Shown: in pieces, positions 62,092-64,000 of the stretch
Layout of the letters: each line of letters opens with the position of its first letter
How positions within the stretch are numbered: the stretch's first letter is position 1
Assembly: GCA_029219165.1 (NCBI GenBank)
Contig: JAQXSW010000007.1
Span: forward strand, 124,001-188,000
Direction of reading: 5' to 3'
From: Oscillospiraceae bacterium
GTDB taxonomy: Bacteria; Bacillota; Clostridia; Oscillospirales; Acutalibacteraceae
Length of the DNA: 64,000 nt
Made by a program: the position numbers and the translations under genes
The notes under the pieces: model-generated
The model's database searches: none
What the model saw: only the letters and a program-made list of their open reading frames with translations
Told to the model about the DNA's origin: nothing

Positions 62092-64000
62092 TTAGTCGTC
62101 TTTATTGTCTTTATTTTCTTCAATAATTTTAGCAGCAACCATTTCAGGTGCCTCTTCATATCTTGCAAATTCTACAGTAAATGAACCTTTTCCTCTTGTA
62201 ATAGAACGGATTACTGTAGGGAAGTCAGCAAGTTCAGCCATTGGAACTTCAGCAGTTATTGTCTGCATACCCGGTTTGTCCTCTATTGGTTCCATTCCAA
62301 GAACGCGGCCACGACGCTTTGTAATATCTCCCATGATATCACCCATGTTGTCGTCTGGGATTTCGGCAACAAGTGTGCCCACCGGTTCAAGGATAACTGG
62401 GTTTGCTTTTGGAATACCTTCTTTGTATGCCATTGAAGCGGCTGTTTTAAATGACATTTCAGATGAGTCAACCGGATGATATGAACCATCATAAAGAGTA
62501 GCTTTAAGACCAACCATTGGGAATCCTGCAAGGACACCTTTAAGAATGGAATCCTGTAGACCTTTTTCAACTGCAGGGAAGAAGTTCTTAGGAACTGCAC
62601 CACCGACTACTTCTTCTGCAAATTCAAGACCAGGTGCATCACAAGGTTCAAATCTAATCCATACATCACCAAACTGACCATGTCCGCCGGATTGTTTCTT
62701 GTAACGGCCCTGAACCTCAACTTTCTTTTTAATGGCCTCCCTATATGCAACTTTTGGAGCTGAAAGAGCAACGTCTACACCGAATTTTGCTTTTAATTTT
62801 GCAATAATAACATCAATATGTTGTTCGCCAAGACCGGTAAGGATTTGTTCTTTTGTTTCCTTATTTGTAGCAAATGTAATTGATGGATCTTCTTCCATGA
62901 GTTTGATAAGACCCTGTGCGATTTTTTCTTCGTCACCCTTCTTAACAGCATTAACTGCCATTGGCATGCAAGGTTTTGGAACGTTAAGTCCACGAAGTGT
63001 AAGAGGGTTTTTCTGTGATGTTATAGTGTCACCGGTTTTAAGGTTGGCAAGTTTTGTAATAATACCAATATCTCCGGCAGAAATTTCAGAGTATTCTTCT
63101 TGTTTTCCACCGTGAGGCATTACAATTTTACCCATTCTTTCGGACTCACCGGTGCGAGCAATATAGCAAGGTGTATCTGCTGTAATTTTACCGGAAATTG
63201 TCTTAACGTAAGAGAGTTTTCCAACAAATGGATCAGCTACTGTTTTAAAACAAATAGCGGCTAGTGGTCCCTCCGGATTACAAGCAAGTACAACTTCGTT
63301 TCCGTTTGCATCAAGAGCTGTTTCTCCGGTTTTTGATGTTGCTGAAGGCCCAAGGTTTACAAGACCATCAAGAAGGAGATCAACTCCCTCTAATGTTGCA
63401 CCTGAGCACGCATATACCGGATAAATGGAACCATCTATTACGCCGTGAAGGAGACCGGTAAGAGCTTCAACTTCAGTAAACGGTTCACCGTTAAAGTATT
63501 TTTCCATAAGCTCATCACTTGATGTTGCAACAGATTCGTTAAACATGTCTCTCATTGCGTCAAGTTTTTCACTGTGTGGCATGTCAACTACTGTGGATTT
63601 ACCGTTTTTATATTCATAAGCTTTGTTTTGTGCAAAGTTTACTATGTATTTTATTTTACTGTCTTCAATATAAGGTACAACAACCGGGCAGAGTTTATTT
63701 CCGTGAATTTCTTTGAGCTCTTCAAATAGGTTTCCGAAGTTGGCGTTTTCAGCATCTGTCTTGTTAATTACAAATATTTTTGAGAGTCCTCTGTCTTCAG
63801 CTGCTGCAAAAGCCTTTTCTGCACCTACGTCATATTTAGCTTTTTCTGCATCTGTTACAATGAGCATACATCCGGCAGCTCTTGCACCTTCTGCAAGTCC
63901 ACCTGCAAAGTCAAATAGACCCGGAGTGTCAATGAGGTTAATCTTTACATCTTTCCATTCAAGGCTTGCTACAGAACTTCCAAGAGAGACTCCACGCTTC
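62092..64000 (-). CDS. EF-G-like translational GTPase (5' end outside window)
   Basis: EF-G paralogue, 635 residues visible; the G1 and most of the G2 region lie beyond the window edge. The G3 motif reads DTPGLFDFAGG, where elongating EF-G has DTPGHVDF, so the catalytic His is replaced. G4 is VINKTDAEN. Domain II (about PEGPLAAICFKTVADPFVGK), domain III (GLGEQHIDVIIAKLK), domain IV with SGGHGQFGDVWIRFEP, and domain V (RRGRVLGMEP) are complete. The pattern resembles the EF-G II/FusA2 group rather than canonical EF-G, and it is not in a str operon. The role of this group is not firmly known. Confidence 0.88.
   Translation of the reverse strand, partial: KRGVSLGSSVASLEWKDVKINLIDTPGLFDFAGGLAEGARAAGCMLIVTDAEKAKYDVGAEKAFAAAEDRGLSKIFVINKTDAENANFGNLFEELKEIHGNKLCPVVVPYIEDSKIKYIVNFAQNKAYEYKNGKSTVVDMPHSEKLDAMRDMFNESVATSSDELMEKYFNGEPFTEVEALTGLLHGVIDGSIYPVYACSGATLEGVDLLLDGLVNLGPSATSKTGETALDANGNEVVLACNPEGPLAAICFKTVADPFVGKLSYVKTISGKITADTPCYIARTGESERMGKIVMPHGGKQEEYSEISAGDIGIITKLANLKTGDTITSQKNPLTLRGLNVPKPCMPMAVNAVKKGDEEKIAQGLIKLMEEDPSITFATNKETKEQILTGLGEQHIDVIIAKLKAKFGVDVALSAPKVAYREAIKKKVEVQGRYKKQSGGHGQFGDVWIRFEPCDAPGLEFAEEVVGGAVPKNFFPAVEKGLQDSILKGVLAGFPMVGLKATLYDGSYHPVDSSEMSFKTAASMAYKEGIPKANPVILEPVGTLVAEIPDDNMGDIMGDITKRRGRVLGMEPIEDKPGMQTITAEVPMAELADFPTVIRSITRGKGSFTVEFARYEEAPEMVAAKIIEENKDNKDD

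Overview
The window is a 64 kb piece of a low-GC Gram-positive chromosome spanning the replication-origin neighbourhood. Gene content and order point to an anaerobic, probably spore-forming member of the Clostridia, most likely the Ruminococcaceae/Oscillospiraceae side: dnaA-dnaN-yaaA-recF-remB-gyrB, rpmH-rnpA-yidD-yidC-jag, soj/spo0J/noc with parS sites, a CD1247-like protein behind efp, a SpoIIQ-like M23 protein and a single-chain glycyl-tRNA synthetase. No complete mobile element, CRISPR array, phage or defence island is visible. This assignment is inference from gene content; no database search was run.

Layout. 1-6290 (minus): gyrB, remB, recF, yaaA, dnaN and dnaA, tightly overlapping except for a 223-bp dnaN-dnaA gap with DnaA-box-like 9-mers. 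6291-6532: AT-rich divergent promoter region. 6533-9283 (plus): rpmH, rnpA, yidD, yidC, jag. 9321-17719 (minus): serS, parB, parA, noc, rsmG, mnmG, mnmE. This block is reversed relative to the usual jag-mnmE-mnmG-rsmG-noc-parA-parB order and carries three parS sites. 17904-21457 (plus): glyS and a TrkH/TrkA potassium uptake pair. 21564-25645: lexA (minus) with two SOS boxes, then an exported protein of unknown function, a cyclase-family hydrolase and an S1-domain protein. 25642-26184 (minus): a MOSC-domain protein and tRNA-Gly(GCC). 26313-28345 (plus): a SpoIIQ-like peptidase and an attenuator-controlled infC-rpmI-rplT operon.

28411-47535 (plus) is an almost unbroken housekeeping run. It holds a TrmH-family methyltransferase, dprA, topA, trmFO, plsX, rnc, a radical SAM protein, smc, ftsY, rdgB, yhbY, nadD, yqeK, rsfS, leuS and an MscS channel. 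47639-51038 holds rpsU, an RHS/YD-repeat remnant, yqeG, an M24 peptidase, efp and a CD1247-like protein. 51106-57685 holds a Nudix hydrolase, maf, mreB, mreC, mreD, a class B PBP and a lone minD-like gene (cell-shape cluster). 57844-62030 holds an MgsA-like protein, a small orphan protein, hisS and aspS. 62092-64000 (minus) is an EF-G-like GTPase cut by the window edge.

The most interesting points are sequence-level oddities in ordinary genes. rdgB and infC both appear to start at AUU. The methylglyoxal synthase homologue has changes at three known active-site positions. FtsY carries an acidic, tandemly repeated C-terminal extension. Two of the three parS sites abut strong hairpins. The mnmE-mnmG gap combines DnaA-box-like 9-mers, a direct repeat and a long nested inverted repeat. 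The EF-G-like protein lacks the usual catalytic His in its G3 motif. I did not find a clearly new multi-gene system.
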